A stretch of 53,241 nucleotides of DNA from an uncultured Bacteroidota bacterium (GTDB lineage Bacteria > Bacteroidota > Bacteroidia > Flavobacteriales > UBA7312). Positions within the stretch are counted from its first letter, which is position 1; each line of letters opens with the position of its first letter. Positions 1 to 10,733 of the stretch are shown here, piece by piece. A program made the position numbers and the translations under genes. The notes below the pieces were generated by a model that saw only the letters and a program-made list of their open reading frames with translations, was not told the origin of the DNA and made no database searches. The stretch covers positions 1 through 53,241 of the forward strand of contig CACHMF010000008.1 of assembly GCA_902580855.1 (NCBI GenBank), in the 5' to 3' direction.

Positions 1-1
1 T

Positions 2-1162
2 AAAATCGTTGAAGATACTGACACTGTTAATTTAATTGAAAATAATTCAATTTGGAAAATTGAAATTGCTGATGGTGGTGATTTTAATGGTAATGAGATT
101 TTTTGTTTTGAAATTAATGACTACAATCAATCAAACTCTAATCATGAATCAAATCCAATTTCGGATATTGTTTTTACAAGTGAAGGAGACAAGATGTACA
201 TAACAGAAAAGGGTATACAATCAGTTTGGTCTGTCCCTGGACAAACCATTCATGTTTTTGAGGGTGTGCCACATTGCTCAAGAGTCTTTGAATATGTATA
301 TGATTTTCAACTCATGGAATGGAGCCTCTCAAAACAATATTTTGTTGGAAATTATGATAAAAACAATAATACAAACGGTGGAGTTGCACTTGGTTCTAGA
401 AAGATTAATGGTAGTATGCAAACCGAAGAATTGTTGTGGGTTTCTGGCTCAGCATTAAGACATCCTTCTTACAATGACTTTCCAGGAGCATATGATTATG
501 TTTATGGAGCAACTGCTGTTCCTAGATCAGGAAATTCTCTTGTGCCTGTTTTGCCTAACTATGTTCAAACAAGCAGTATTTATGTTGATATTCAAACATT
601 TGGGGCTAATAATACACCAATTTTAAAAGAACATTCTATTTATATCCAAGATTTGATAGATCTTGATGAAGAAATTAAAATATACCATATCCATATTTTA
701 TTAAAAAACAGTGGTTTTATATTTTTTGATGTTGGACAGCTAAGTGTGAAACTTTCTGATAATTATAACTTATCACAAATTAAATCTATCGAACTGTTAA
801 AATCCTACGGTGTATATTGTGCAAACGAGACGTGGGAAATTTGCAGGAATCACAGTGTTTCTATGCCTGTTTATTTCTTGATTGGAGTAAGTGCTAAAGA
901 ATTTGAAAAAACAAGTTTAAATATGATAAAAGAAGCTTACAGAGTCGAAGCATTTCACAAAGATAATGATTCAAAAAAAAGTTATATAATAGAATGGCCC
1001 AACGGAACAATCAAAGAAGTAGGATTTGAACAAAACAAACAAAAAATAGGAGAATGCAAATATTTCAATGAAAAAGGCATAAATTTTAAGACAGAATATT
1101 GGATGCTTGATGCCTCAAATAATAGCTTTATTTATTCAACTATTAACAACAATAATATTTAA
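2..1162 (+). CDS. hypothetical protein, 5'-truncated by window start (possible beta-propeller-like N-terminal part)
   Basis: Frame 2 is open from base 2 (KIVEDTDTVNLIENNSIWKIEIADGGDF...SDIVFTSEGDKMYITEKG), so the listed ATG at 194 is probably internal. Ends TAA at 1162. Confidence 0.6.
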   Translation, partial: KIVEDTDTVNLIENNSIWKIEIADGGDFNGNEIFCFEINDYNQSNSNHESNPISDIVFTSEGDKMYITEKGIQSVWSVPGQTIHVFEGVPHCSRVFEYVYDFQLMEWSLSKQYFVGNYDKNNNTNGGVALGSRKINGSMQTEELLWVSGSALRHPSYNDFPGAYDYVYGATAVPRSGNSLVPVLPNYVQTSSIYVDIQTFGANNTPILKEHSIYIQDLIDLDEEIKIYHIHILLKNSGFIFFDVGQLSVKLSDNYNLSQIKSIELLKSYGVYCANETWEICRNHSVSMPVYFLIGVSAKEFEKTSLNMIKEAYRVEAFHKDNDSKKSYIIEWPNGTIKEVGFEQNKQKIGECKYFNEKGINFKTEYWMLDASNNSFIYSTINNNNI

Positions 1163-1166
1163 CTAA

Positions 1167-2159
1167 ATGAATAATTCAACATTAGTATTAGGTTTATTTT
1201 TATTTTTCTCGATGACGAATATTTATTCGCAATCAACAAACGAAGATTTAAGCAACATATTTAAGGATGCTTACTTAAGTGCTGAGAATCAAAACTATGA
1301 TCAAGCAATAGAAAAGTATTCAAACTATATAAATCTTTCTAGTTTTGAAGATTCAGTAGCAATAGCATTTTACAATAGAGGTCATTCTTATTTTGCTATT
1401 TCAAACTTCCAAAATGCTTATGATGATTTTGATACAACTATAGCAATTTTATCAAACTTAGATAGTCTTAAAAAAATTCCAAGACTAACTGCATTAGCAT
1501 TTAATTATAGAGGTCTATGTTGTGAAAATCTTGGAATGCTTGATGAAGCATCAATTGATTTCTTTATTGCTCAATTAAGTGATACAACTCTATTTGAGCC
1601 AGTATTTAATGGAGCAATGAATTGTGAAGCAAGAGAGGTATATGATACTGCAATTGATGAATATTACAGGGCTATTTATCTTAATTTAAAATATTCCAAT
1701 GATATAGATGCTTTACTACACATGCTATATAGAGCTGCAATGTTGAGTAGGAAACTAGAAAATTATGATAATGCAATTCAAGATTTTGAAATGTACCTAA
1801 GTATTGACTCTACAAATGTTGATGTAATTAATAAGCTTGGTAATACATACGCTTCTATGAAAAATGAAGAAAAAGCATTAAGTTGCTATTTAAAGGCAAT
1901 AGAATACAATCCAAATTTCCAAGATGCTGTTTTTAACACAGGAGTAGCTTATCTAAAGTTAGGAGATAATTCTAAATCAATTGAATATATAAGAAAAGCA
2001 ATTAAGTTAAATGATAAAAACTCCGATTACTACAAAACTTTAGGTGTTGCAATGTTAATTTCTAACGAACAAGATGGAAGTGTTTATGACTTTTGTTATC
2101 AATTTGAAAAAACCTGTGATTTTGGAGATTGTGAGTATTTAAATCAATACTGTTTCTAA
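1167..2159 (+). CDS. TPR-repeat secreted/periplasmic protein
   Basis: N-terminal signal peptide (LVLGLFLFFSMTNIYSQ) and repeated TPR-like units (AIEKYSNYINL, AIDEYYRAIYLN, ALSCYLKAIEYNPNFQDAVFNTGVAYLKLGD). Confidence 0.75.
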   Translation: MNNSTLVLGLFLFFSMTNIYSQSTNEDLSNIFKDAYLSAENQNYDQAIEKYSNYINLSSFEDSVAIAFYNRGHSYFAISNFQNAYDDFDTTIAILSNLDSLKKIPRLTALAFNYRGLCCENLGMLDEASIDFFIAQLSDTTLFEPVFNGAMNCEAREVYDTAIDEYYRAIYLNLKYSNDIDALLHMLYRAAMLSRKLENYDNAIQDFEMYLSIDSTNVDVINKLGNTYASMKNEEKALSCYLKAIEYNPNFQDAVFNTGVAYLKLGDNSKSIEYIRKAIKLNDKNSDYYKTLGVAMLISNEQDGSVYDFCYQFEKTCDFGDCEYLNQYCF

Positions 2160-2276
2160 AATTTATCGAATTTTTAATTTGAATTTTAACGTATTTATTA
2201 ACCTTTTTTTGACTAATTATTTAGTTATTTTTTAATGATTTTTTTAAATATTTTAAACCATTAACAAAGCTAGTAA

Positions 2277-2729
2277 ATGAAACTAAAAAATCTACATAAA
2301 AAAAATCAATTAGAGTTCTATAATGCTGAGGTAGGAACTATAAAAAAAACACCTTATTTTGAGGGTGGTGTTTCGGCAGGATTTCCTTCTCCTGCTGAGG
2401 ACTATATGCACGCTAAGTTAGATTTAAACGAACTTTTAGTAGAACACCCTTCTGCTACCTATTATGTACGTGTAAATGGTGATTCTATGTTAGGTGCGGG
2501 AATAGTAAGTGGAGATTTATTAGTTGTAGACCGATCACTTGAAGTTACAAATAACTGCATAGTGGTTGCTCATATAGACGGAGAATTTACTGTAAAACGA
2601 ATTAAAAAGATTAAAACAAAGATGTTCTTGCAAGCCGAGAATGAAAGTTATAAACCTATCGAGATTACAGAAGAAATGGACTTTGAGTTGTTTGGAGTAG
2701 TAGCTCACGCAATACACCATTTCGTATGA
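2277..2729 (+). CDS. umuD: UmuD-like S24 family peptidase
   Basis: Ala-Gly cleavage motif ([10 protein letters not shown]), catalytic Ser in VNGDSM, catalytic Lys in GEFTVKRIK; 4-nt overlap with umuC. Confidence 0.92.
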   Translation: MKLKNLHKKNQLEFYNAEVGTIKKTPYFEGGVSAGFPSPAEDYMHAKLDLNELLVEHPSATYYVRVNGDSMLGAGIVSGDLLVVDRSLEVTNNCIVVAHIDGEFTVKRIKKIKTKMFLQAENESYKPIEITEEMDFELFGVVAHAIHHFV

Positions 2730-3976
2730 TAGGATTAGCCGATTGTAATAACTTCTATGCCTCTTGTGAAAGAGTGTTTAATCCCCAACTAAGAAATAAA
2801 CCTTTAGTGGTATTATCTAACAATGATGGGTGTGTAATTGCGAGAAGTAATGAAGCCAAAGCATTAGGTATTAAGATGGGAGAACCTGCCTTTAAAATAA
2901 AGGCATTGATTGAGAAACATAAAGTCAATGTATTCTCTACTAACTTTGCACTGTATGGAGATTTATCCGATAGAGTGATGAACACCTTAAAATCAGAGGT
3001 AGAAAGAGTAGAAATCTATTCCATAGATGAAGCCTTTTTAGATTTCTCAGAACTATCAACAACAGATAGAGCCGTATCTATAAAGAAGAAGGTGCAACAA
3101 TGGACAGGCATTCCTATTTCTCTTGGAATAGCACCAACTAAATCCTTAGCCAAAGTGGCTAACCATATTGCTAAAAAATATACTAAGAAGGGTGTTTTCA
3201 TCTTAGATGATGAAAACGTCATCAAAAGAGCCTTAAATTTCTTTCCTGTAGAGGATTTATGGGGTGTGGGTAGAAAGTATGCCAAGCGTTTGAAGCAATC
3301 AGGTATTAATACGGCATTAGATTTCAGAAATGTAGACCCAGAATGGTTAAGAAGAAACTTCTCTGTAAATGGTATTCGTTTACAAAAGGAACTTCAAGGA
3401 GAAAAGTGTTATGATTTAGAGCTAAATCCTGCAAGGAAAAAGAACATCTGTACAGCTCGTTCTTTCGGAAAAGAGATAGAGGATTACAAAAGGATAAAAG
3501 AAGCTGTTAGTACCTTTGCAAATACTTGTGCGACTAAACTCAGAAAAGAAAAGAGTTGTTGTTCTAAGATTTCTGTTTTCTTGATGACTAATCCGTATAA
3601 ACCAAATGCTAAACAATACCACCCACATATCACTTTAGATTTTCAGACACCTACCAATGATAGTGCTGAAATAGTAAGCATGGCAAATACGGCATTAAAA
3701 AGTATTTACCGAGATGATTGCATTTATAAAAAGGCAGGTGTAATCGTTCAGAATACGACACCACAAGAAGAGGTGCAGATGTCTTTATTTGATACGATTG
3801 ATAGAGATAAAAGGAGAAAATTGATGTATTCGGTAGATAAAATAAATATGCTAATGGGTAAAGATAAAATCCGATTAGCGTCTCAAGGATTTGAAAGAAG
3901 ATGGAAACTCAGGCAAGAGAAATTATCTCCTTGTTACACCACACGATTTGCAGATATTTTAACAATAGATATTTAA
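2726..3976 (+). CDS. umuC: Y-family DNA polymerase V subunit UmuC
   Basis: [70 protein letters not shown]. Confidence 0.95.
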   Translation: MIGLADCNNFYASCERVFNPQLRNKPLVVLSNNDGCVIARSNEAKALGIKMGEPAFKIKALIEKHKVNVFSTNFALYGDLSDRVMNTLKSEVERVEIYSIDEAFLDFSELSTTDRAVSIKKKVQQWTGIPISLGIAPTKSLAKVANHIAKKYTKKGVFILDDENVIKRALNFFPVEDLWGVGRKYAKRLKQSGINTALDFRNVDPEWLRRNFSVNGIRLQKELQGEKCYDLELNPARKKNICTARSFGKEIEDYKRIKEAVSTFANTCATKLRKEKSCCSKISVFLMTNPYKPNAKQYHPHITLDFQTPTNDSAEIVSMANTALKSIYRDDCIYKKAGVIVQNTTPQEEVQMSLFDTIDRDKRRKLMYSVDKINMLMGKDKIRLASQGFERRWKLRQEKLSPCYTTRFADILTIDI

Positions 3977-4098
3977 AATAAAAATAGAAACAAAATCAGA
4001 AATTACTGATATGAAAAGTAATTACTAAGAGATAGAGTAATGAAAAAATATAAATTACATGGTAGTGGTAGTCCAATAGATACATAATGAAAGTTTAA

Positions 4099-5802
4099 TT
4101 ACTTTCCCCAAACCTTGCGAAAGACCTTTAGCTGATTTGTTGCTGCTGCTTTATGTAATTGTTGTAATGGATAATGAACCCCTGCTTGTAAAGTAATATA
4201 CTTGTTTTCAAAACGACTTTTAAGGTGAAAAGTGACTTCATTAACATCTCTTGATAAGTAGTCGTTCAAAGTCATTTCTATTGCGTTGTCATCAACGGAT
4301 AAAATTTCATCTTCTACCGCCATTCCGGCTTTATCGGCGACAGAATCGTTCATAATCTTTTTAATAATGCATTTACCATTTATCTTGGCTGATAAGAAAC
4401 CAAATAAACTAGCCGTAAGTGATGGATTTTCTAAATCATTAAGTTCTAAGGCAATTTTAGGTAATATGGCTTTCAATGAAGGAAGATAATCTTCCGTACC
4501 GTATATATGCTGAGTAAAAACTTGTGACACTTCTAACCCACCATACTTAACACACAAACTTTGGAAATCGTCTTCGGTGTAACCTTTACCTTTCAAGGCA
4601 TAATCGGTATACAAGACCTTCATAACATCATGTAAAGTATGCTTTCCTTCTGAATGAGAAATGATGAGCGCATCTATCATAAACATACATAAGGCACCTT
4701 CTGTATATATAGAAGTTTTCCGGTTTGGGATTCCTAATTCGTAACCGTCTAGCCAAGTATCGAAAGAGCTATCGGAAACAGATAAGTTGTGTCTTCCTTC
4801 GTTTTCTAAATGCCTTTTCAGGTTTTCGTTTTGAGTTTTGGAAAACTGTTGCCAATTAAAAACCCTAGATCTGTACAGCATCAGATCGCCCATATAGGTA
4901 GTAACACCCTCTGTAACAAAGCCAAGTCGACTGTAATTTTCCTGTGTGTAATTGTAAGGCAGCATTTCTGCTGGGCGAATAGATTTTATGTTCCAAGTAT
5001 GATATAGCTCATGGGAAGAGATGCCAAGTAAATCATCATAGCGCTCTTCAAAAACATCATTTTCCGAACCTAATAGTATGACCGTAGAATTGGTGTGCTC
5101 TACACCATGGTAACTTTTGTATGGTGTAATCTGAAACAAAAAGTGGAAATCTTTACATGGGAAACCACCAAAGCAATCAATCTGCTCTTGTGTGAAAGCG
5201 ACAAAATCCTTTTTAAGTTTTTCAAAAGGGGGTGTGCATGGTCCTTGAAACCAAAGGTTAAAAGGAATACCCTCAACCTCATACACATCATACTGCAAAC
5301 TGTTAGAAGCAATGAATGGCGATTCAGCTAATTCATCAAAGCAAAAAGCCCTCATGCTATGCTTGCCAGTTTTTTCTAAACCACAAGCTATTTCGTAGTC
5401 TGCTGGAACATCTAGTTCAACATTGCACTCCTCCTCTATTCTACCAACCACATACATACAACAGTTAACAGGGTTTACATACAATTGTTTCTCATCCAAG
5501 TAAGAAGATCCTGCATCTAACTTATTGGCGTAATAATTGTAGGCAATGGTAATGATTTTAGCGCCCAATGTATCTACCTGCCATTTATCTTTTGTTATTT
5601 TTTGATGAGGCAATTGCTCTCCTTTTTCATTATAGGCAGTCCACTTCTGAACATTTCTAGAAAAATTACCCAACTCGTAACGTCCAGGCCTCCAAGCAGG
5701 TAACTGAAAATACAATTGCTCCTCTCCTCTTACTTCTATCGTCATATCAATATCTACAAAGTGGCGGTGAGGATGGGTATATGAGAATAAATAATGTGCC
5801 AT
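4099..5802 (-). CDS. M61 family metallopeptidase (glycyl-aminopeptidase-like) with PDZ domain
   Basis: SSHELYHTWNIKSIRP zinc motif; C-terminal PDZ-like segment (IIKKIMNDSVADKAGMAVEDEILSVDD). Confidence 0.88.
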   Translation of the reverse strand: MAHYLFSYTHPHRHFVDIDMTIEVRGEEQLYFQLPAWRPGRYELGNFSRNVQKWTAYNEKGEQLPHQKITKDKWQVDTLGAKIITIAYNYYANKLDAGSSYLDEKQLYVNPVNCCMYVVGRIEEECNVELDVPADYEIACGLEKTGKHSMRAFCFDELAESPFIASNSLQYDVYEVEGIPFNLWFQGPCTPPFEKLKKDFVAFTQEQIDCFGGFPCKDFHFLFQITPYKSYHGVEHTNSTVILLGSENDVFEERYDDLLGISSHELYHTWNIKSIRPAEMLPYNYTQENYSRLGFVTEGVTTYMGDLMLYRSRVFNWQQFSKTQNENLKRHLENEGRHNLSVSDSSFDTWLDGYELGIPNRKTSIYTEGALCMFMIDALIISHSEGKHTLHDVMKVLYTDYALKGKGYTEDDFQSLCVKYGGLEVSQVFTQHIYGTEDYLPSLKAILPKIALELNDLENPSLTASLFGFLSAKINGKCIIKKIMNDSVADKAGMAVEDEILSVDDNAIEMTLNDYLSRDVNEVTFHLKSRFENKYITLQAGVHYPLQQLHKAAATNQLKVFRKVWGK

Positions 5803-5821
5803 TTTTTTGGTTTTGAAACTA

Positions 5822-5829
5822 CAAATGTA
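5822..5829 (-). promoter_or_regulatory. candidate Bacteroidota -7 element (TACATTTG on minus strand) for the M61 gene
   Basis: CAAATGTA on + strand matches TAnnTTTG on the minus strand, 20 nt upstream of the ATG at 5802. Confidence 0.4.
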
Positions 5830-5844
5830 GGAAGTATTTTTTTG

Positions 5845-5852
5845 TAAGTTTG
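5845..5852 (+). promoter_or_regulatory. candidate Bacteroidota -7 element TAAGTTTG for lpdA
   Basis: Exact TAnnTTTG match upstream of the ATG at 5879. Confidence 0.4.
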
Positions 5853-5878
5853 CAATCCTTTTTAATCAAATACGAACT

Positions 5879-7267
5879 ATGAATTTTGATGTTATTGTAA
5901 TAGGAAGCGGGCCGGGTGGATATGTAACTGCTATCCGTGCTTCTCAACTAGGTTTAAAAACCGCTATTGTAGAAAAAGAATCTTTAGGTGGTGTCTGCCT
6001 AAACTGGGGGTGTATCCCTACCAAAGCATTATTAAAGAGTGCGCAAGTATTCGAATACATTCAGCATGCTGAAGATTTCGGTATCACGGTAAAAGATGCA
6101 AATGCCGACTTTAAAGGTATAATCAATCGTAGCCGTGGTGTTGCTGATGGCATGAGCAAGGGTATTGAATTCTTGATGAAGAAAAATAAAATTGAGGTGA
6201 TTGATGGTTTTGCCAAAATAAAAGCAGACAAAAAAATAGATGTTATTGATTCCGATGGTAAAACAGCTGAATACAGCGCGAACCATATCATCATAGCTAC
6301 TGGTGCACGTTCAAGAGAACTTCCAAACCTTCCTCAAGATGGAGAGAAAATAATTGGCTATCGCAAAGCAATGACCTTACCTAAAGCACCTAAAAAGATG
6401 GTGGTAGTAGGTTCCGGTGCTATCGGAGTAGAATTTGCTTATTTCTACAATTCTATGGGTGTAGATGTAACTATTGTTGAATACATGCCAAACATTGTTC
6501 CTTTAGAAGATATAGATATTTCTAAGCAATTAGGGCGTACCTTCAAAAAAGCTGGGATTAATGTCATGACCAATGCCTCAGTAGAAAGTGTAGATACAAG
6601 TGGTGATGGATGTAAAGTATTAGTAAAAACCAAAAAAGGTGAAGAAACGATCGATTGTGATATAGTTCTTTCTGCTGTTGGTATTGTTGCTAACATTGAA
6701 GGAATCGGCTTAGAAGAAGTTGGTATTGCCACAGACAAAGGTCGCATCTTGGTAAATGATTACTACCAAACAAATATTCCAGGCTATTACGCTATCGGTG
6801 ATGTGTTACCAACCCAAGCGTTGGCCCATGTTGCATCTGCCGAGGGTATAACTTGTGTGGAAAAAATTGCTGGACATAACCCAGAAAAAATAGACTACAA
6901 CAACATACCGGGATGTACTTACTGTTCGCCAGAAATTGCTTCTGTTGGATACACTGAACAAGCTGCCAAAGATGCTGGCTATGAAGTCAAAGTAGGTAAA
7001 TTCCCATTCTCTGCTTCTGGTAAAGCTTCAGCTGCTGGACACAAAGACGGCTTTGTAAAAGTAATTTTTGATACCAAGTACGGTGAGTGGTTAGGTTGCC
7101 ATATGATTGGTTACAATGTTACAGAAATGATTGCTGAGGCAGTGGTAGGTCGCAAATTAGAAACTACGGGTTACGAAATCCTGAAAGCAGTTCACCCACA
7201 CCCTACTATGAGTGAAGCCGTAATGGAAGCTGTTGCTGATGCTTATGATGAAGTGATTCATATTTAA
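5879..7267 (+). CDS. lpdA: dihydrolipoyl dehydrogenase
   Basis: GGVCLNWGCIPTKALLKSA redox disulfide, GSGPGGY FAD motif, C-terminal AVHPHPTMSEAVMEA. Confidence 0.95.
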   Translation: MNFDVIVIGSGPGGYVTAIRASQLGLKTAIVEKESLGGVCLNWGCIPTKALLKSAQVFEYIQHAEDFGITVKDANADFKGIINRSRGVADGMSKGIEFLMKKNKIEVIDGFAKIKADKKIDVIDSDGKTAEYSANHIIIATGARSRELPNLPQDGEKIIGYRKAMTLPKAPKKMVVVGSGAIGVEFAYFYNSMGVDVTIVEYMPNIVPLEDIDISKQLGRTFKKAGINVMTNASVESVDTSGDGCKVLVKTKKGEETIDCDIVLSAVGIVANIEGIGLEEVGIATDKGRILVNDYYQTNIPGYYAIGDVLPTQALAHVASAEGITCVEKIAGHNPEKIDYNNIPGCTYCSPEIASVGYTEQAAKDAGYEVKVGKFPFSASGKASAAGHKDGFVKVIFDTKYGEWLGCHMIGYNVTEMIAEAVVGRKLETTGYEILKAVHPHPTMSEAVMEAVADAYDEVIHI

Positions 7268-7286
7268 ACAATACATTATTCATATA

Positions 7287-7318
7287 AAAGCCCTACTCAC
7301 TCGAGTGGGGCTTTTTTA
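7287..7318 (+). terminator. Rho-independent terminator after lpdA
   Basis: AAGCCCTACTC-ACTC-GAGTGGGGCTT hairpin followed by a T run. Confidence 0.85.
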
Positions 7319-7331
7319 ATATATTCAGGTT

Positions 7332-7826
7332 ATGAAACTTAATGAAATTCAATTAAGCCCAAAATTAGTCCGCTTGATACTTAATTTATTCCCTCCGCTA
7401 CTATTTAATCGAATAAAGATACAAAGTATCAAAAAGGATTTTATGGAAATTAAAGTACGTATTCGTCATTCAATCATAAATAAAAATTTACATCGGAGTA
7501 TCTTTGGAGGCACTATTTTTAGTGCTATTGACCCATACTTTCCTATTATGTATTGGCAGATTTTTTCACACAAAAATTTGCCTATGGAGGTATGGCTAAA
7601 AAGTGCTGAAATCAGCTTTAAAAATCCTGCTGAAACAGATCTTTATTTGATATTTACACTAAAAGAAAAAGATATTCATAATGCACTAAAAGGATTGGAA
7701 AAAGATGGAAGATTTCAGGTTTGGCATGAAGTAGAAGCTGTTGATGAAAATGGTATAATTTGTGCAGAAGGAAAAGTTTTGGTTTATATAAGAAATTACA
7801 AAAATCTTAAACTTAATACTTTTTAA
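7332..7826 (+). CDS. DUF4442 / hotdog-fold thioesterase-like protein
   Basis: Typical DUF4442 pattern (RNLH..IFGGTIFSAIDPYFPIMYW, KSAEISFKNPAETDL). Confidence 0.75.
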   Translation: MKLNEIQLSPKLVRLILNLFPPLLFNRIKIQSIKKDFMEIKVRIRHSIINKNLHRSIFGGTIFSAIDPYFPIMYWQIFSHKNLPMEVWLKSAEISFKNPAETDLYLIFTLKEKDIHNALKGLEKDGRFQVWHEVEAVDENGIICAEGKVLVYIRNYKNLKLNTF

Positions 7827-7999
7827 ATTACTATTCTAAAAAACCTATTTTCTTAAATTATATTTTAAAAAAATAAATTTGAAGTTTTATCACTTTCCTT
7901 ATCAGTGAGAAGTAAGTAAGTAAGTTTTATTAGTTGTAAGGTTCTATGCATATAGTAATACTAGATTGGCTTTTTTATGTATCTTTAGTTTGTTAAAAA

Positions 8000-8449
8000 A
8001 TGAAAAAAATGAAAAAATTATTCGCACTAACGATAGGTTTATTCTTCTCTTTAATCACACTAGCTCAATCAGAATCAGATGTTATTTTAGGAGATTGGTA
8101 TAACCAAGAAAAAGATGCTATCATTAAGATTTATAAGGAAGATGGAAAATATCATGGTAAAATTACATGGATGTTAAATCCTTTAGATAAAAACGGAAAT
8201 CCTAAAACCGATCCATTAAACCCAGATGAATCCATGCAATCAAGATCTCGAATGGGTATGATTATCATGTACAATTTCGAATATAATAGTGATAACGAAT
8301 GGGATAACGGAAACATCTACGACCCCAAGTCTGGTAATGAATACAGTGGCACCATGACACTTACCTCTAAAAATCATTTAAATCTAAGAGGTTATGTTGG
8401 AATTCCACTCTTTGGACGCACCAGCAACTGGAGTCGTAAATTAGATTAG
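8000..8449 (+). CDS. DUF2147 domain-containing secreted protein
   Basis: Signal peptide then ILGDWYNQEKDAIIKIYKEDGKYHGKITW...WDNGNIYDPKSGNEYSGTMTL...LRGYVGIPLFGRTSNWSR. Confidence 0.88.
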   Translation: MKKMKKLFALTIGLFFSLITLAQSESDVILGDWYNQEKDAIIKIYKEDGKYHGKITWMLNPLDKNGNPKTDPLNPDESMQSRSRMGMIIMYNFEYNSDNEWDNGNIYDPKSGNEYSGTMTLTSKNHLNLRGYVGIPLFGRTSNWSRKLD

Positions 8450-8479
8450 AACCCCCCTATTTTTTTCAAGCAAATAGCT

Positions 8480-8487
8480 TAATTTTG
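8480..8487 (+). promoter_or_regulatory. candidate Bacteroidota -7 element TAATTTTG for ribBA
   Basis: Exact TAnnTTTG match 16 nt before the ATG at 8504. Confidence 0.4.
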
Positions 8488-8503
8488 CAGCAAATTTTAA
8501 GGC

Positions 8504-9718
8504 ATGCTGAATACTATTGAAGAAGCTATTGAAGACATTAAAGCTGGGAAAGTCATCATTGTTGTTGACGATGAGGACAGAGAGAATGAAGGAGACTTTT
8601 TAGCTGCTGCTGAAATGGTTACTCCAGAAATGATCAATTTCATGGCTACGCATGGCCGTGGACTTATTTGCGCACCACTTATTGAAGATCGTTGTGAAGA
8701 ACTAGACTTGGAGTTGATGGTAGGTAAAAATACTGCCGAGTACGAAACGCCATTTACTGTTTCTGTAGATTTAATTGGACATGGCTGCACAACAGGAATT
8801 TCTGCCAGTGACCGTTCCAAAACTATTCAAGCATTAGTAAATCCTGACACCCGTCCTGCACAATTAGGGAAACCTGGACATATATTTCCATTAAAAGCTC
8901 GTAGAGGTGGTGTTCTTAGAAGAGCTGGACATACCGAAGCAGCTATTGATTTTGCTCGGTTAGCAGGAATGTATCCAGCTGGTGTCATAGTAGAAATAAT
9001 GAATGAAGATGGGACCATGGCACGTTTGCCTGAACTTAAAAAAATAGCAAATAAACATAAATTGAAAATTGTTTCAATAAAAGATTTAATTGAATACAGA
9101 TTACAAAATGAAAGCTTGATTGAAAAAGAAGTAAATGATATAAAACTTCCTACTACATTTGGAAACTTTAATTTACAATTATACAGTCAAATTACAAATG
9201 GTGACTTACATTTAGCATTAGTAAAAGGTAAATGGGATAAAAACGAACCGATTTTAGTTCGAGTACATTCCTCATGCATAACAGGTGATATTTTTGGATC
9301 TTGCCGTTGTGATTGTGGACCCCAATTAGAATCTGCAATGAAAATGATAGAAAATGAAGGCAAAGGTGTTATTGTTTACATGAATCAAGAAGGAAGAGGT
9401 ATTGGTTTACTAAACAAAATGAAAGCATATAAGCTTCAAGAAAATGGAAGAGATACGGTAGAAGCTAATGAAGATTTAGGATTGAAAGCTGATGCAAGAG
9501 ATTACGGAGTTGGTGCTCAAATTCTACGTGATTTAGGTGTTCATAAAATCAAATTAATGAGTAATAATCCAAAAAAACGAACAGGTTTAATAGGTTATGG
9601 ATTAGAAATAGTAGAAAACGTAAGTATCGAAATTAAATCTAATGAACACAATGAATTTTATCTTAAAACCAAAAGAGATAAAATGGGACACACACTCTAC
9701 AATTTAGATAATGAGTAA
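8504..9718 (+). CDS. ribBA: bifunctional 3,4-dihydroxy-2-butanone-4-phosphate synthase / GTP cyclohydrolase II
   Basis: [11 protein letters not shown] and [13 protein letters not shown] (RibB); [24 protein letters not shown] and NQEGRGIGL (RibA). Confidence 0.95.
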   Translation: MLNTIEEAIEDIKAGKVIIVVDDEDRENEGDFLAAAEMVTPEMINFMATHGRGLICAPLIEDRCEELDLELMVGKNTAEYETPFTVSVDLIGHGCTTGISASDRSKTIQALVNPDTRPAQLGKPGHIFPLKARRGGVLRRAGHTEAAIDFARLAGMYPAGVIVEIMNEDGTMARLPELKKIANKHKLKIVSIKDLIEYRLQNESLIEKEVNDIKLPTTFGNFNLQLYSQITNGDLHLALVKGKWDKNEPILVRVHSSCITGDIFGSCRCDCGPQLESAMKMIENEGKGVIVYMNQEGRGIGLLNKMKAYKLQENGRDTVEANEDLGLKADARDYGVGAQILRDLGVHKIKLMSNNPKKRTGLIGYGLEIVENVSIEIKSNEHNEFYLKTKRDKMGHTLYNLDNE

Positions 9719-10733
9719 ACCCGTTACTATATTAGGAATAGAATCCTCTTGTGACGATACAGCAGCGGCAATCATTCAAGATAATCGTATTCTTTCCAAT
9801 GTTATAGCTAATCAAAAAATTCATGAACAATATGGTGGTGTTGTTCCTGAATTAGCCTCTAGAGCACATCAGCAAAATATAGTTCCCGTTGTAGATCAAG
9901 CAATCACTCAAGCAGGAATTTTAAAAGAAAATATTTCAGCCATTGCATTTACAAGAGGTCCAGGATTATTGGGCTCTTTATTAGTGGGTGTTTCTTTTGC
10001 AAAAGCTTTTGCATTGGGAAGAAATATTCCAATGATTGATGTAAATCATATGCAAGGACACATTTTAGCTCATTTCATAAAGGATAAAGACGGCAGCTAT
10101 AATATGCCTGATTTTCCTTTTTTGTGCTTAACTGTTTCTGGCGGGCATACTCAAATCATTAAAATTACTAATCATCTCGAATTTGAGTTATTGGGCGAAA
10201 CTATTGATGATGCTGCTGGAGAGGCATTTGATAAATCAGCTAAGATATTAGGTCTTCCATATCCAGGCGGACCACTCATTGATAAATTTGCTAAAGAGGG
10301 AAATCCTAAAGCTTTTAAATTTGGAAAACCCAAAGTAGATGGCCTTAATTTTAGTTTTAGCGGATTAAAAACAAGTATTCTTTATTTTATTCAAAAGCAA
10401 AAAAAATATAACCCAAATTTCATAGAAGAAAACAAAGCTGATATTTGTGCTTCTATACAACACGCAATCATTACCGTTTTAATGGAAAAAATTGAGAAGG
10501 CTATTCAAGAAACGGGTATTAAAAAAGTAGCAATTGCTGGGGGTGTCTCTGCAAACTCAGAACTTAGAAAAGCTCTCCTCACTCTTGAAAAGAAAGGTTG
10601 TAAAACCTACATCCCTCCTTTTGAATATTGCACAGATAATGCTGCTATGATTGCTATTACTGGCTATTACAAATACTTGAACAATGATTTTAGCAAACAA
10701 GATATTGCTGCTCAAGCACGACTACATATTTAG
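9711..10733 (+). CDS. tsaD: tRNA N6-threonylcarbamoyladenosine synthase TsaD
   Basis: [54 protein letters not shown]. Confidence 0.96.
   Translation: MSKPVTILGIESSCDDTAAAIIQDNRILSNVIANQKIHEQYGGVVPELASRAHQQNIVPVVDQAITQAGILKENISAIAFTRGPGLLGSLLVGVSFAKAFALGRNIPMIDVNHMQGHILAHFIKDKDGSYNMPDFPFLCLTVSGGHTQIIKITNHLEFELLGETIDDAAGEAFDKSAKILGLPYPGGPLIDKFAKEGNPKAFKFGKPKVDGLNFSFSGLKTSILYFIQKQKKYNPNFIEENKADICASIQHAIITVLMEKIEKAIQETGIKKVAIAGGVSANSELRKALLTLEKKGCKTYIPPFEYCTDNAAMIAITGYYKYLNNDFSKQDIAAQARLHI

Noticed and set aside
4002-4026. ATTACT...AGTAATTACT inverted repeats downstream of umuC
   Set aside because: Short, AT-only stems without a T tract; too weak to call a terminator or regulatory site.
4040-4087. 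Small ORF MKKYKLHGSGSPIDT after umuC
   Set aside because: Only 15 codons, no supporting signal or conservation evidence; expected by chance.
6032-6747. Minus-strand ORFs inside lpdA
   Set aside because: Shadow ORFs opposite conserved catalytic motifs.
8497-9018. Minus-strand ORFs antisense to ribBA
   Set aside because: Shadow ORFs on a conserved housekeeping gene; no independent coding evidence.
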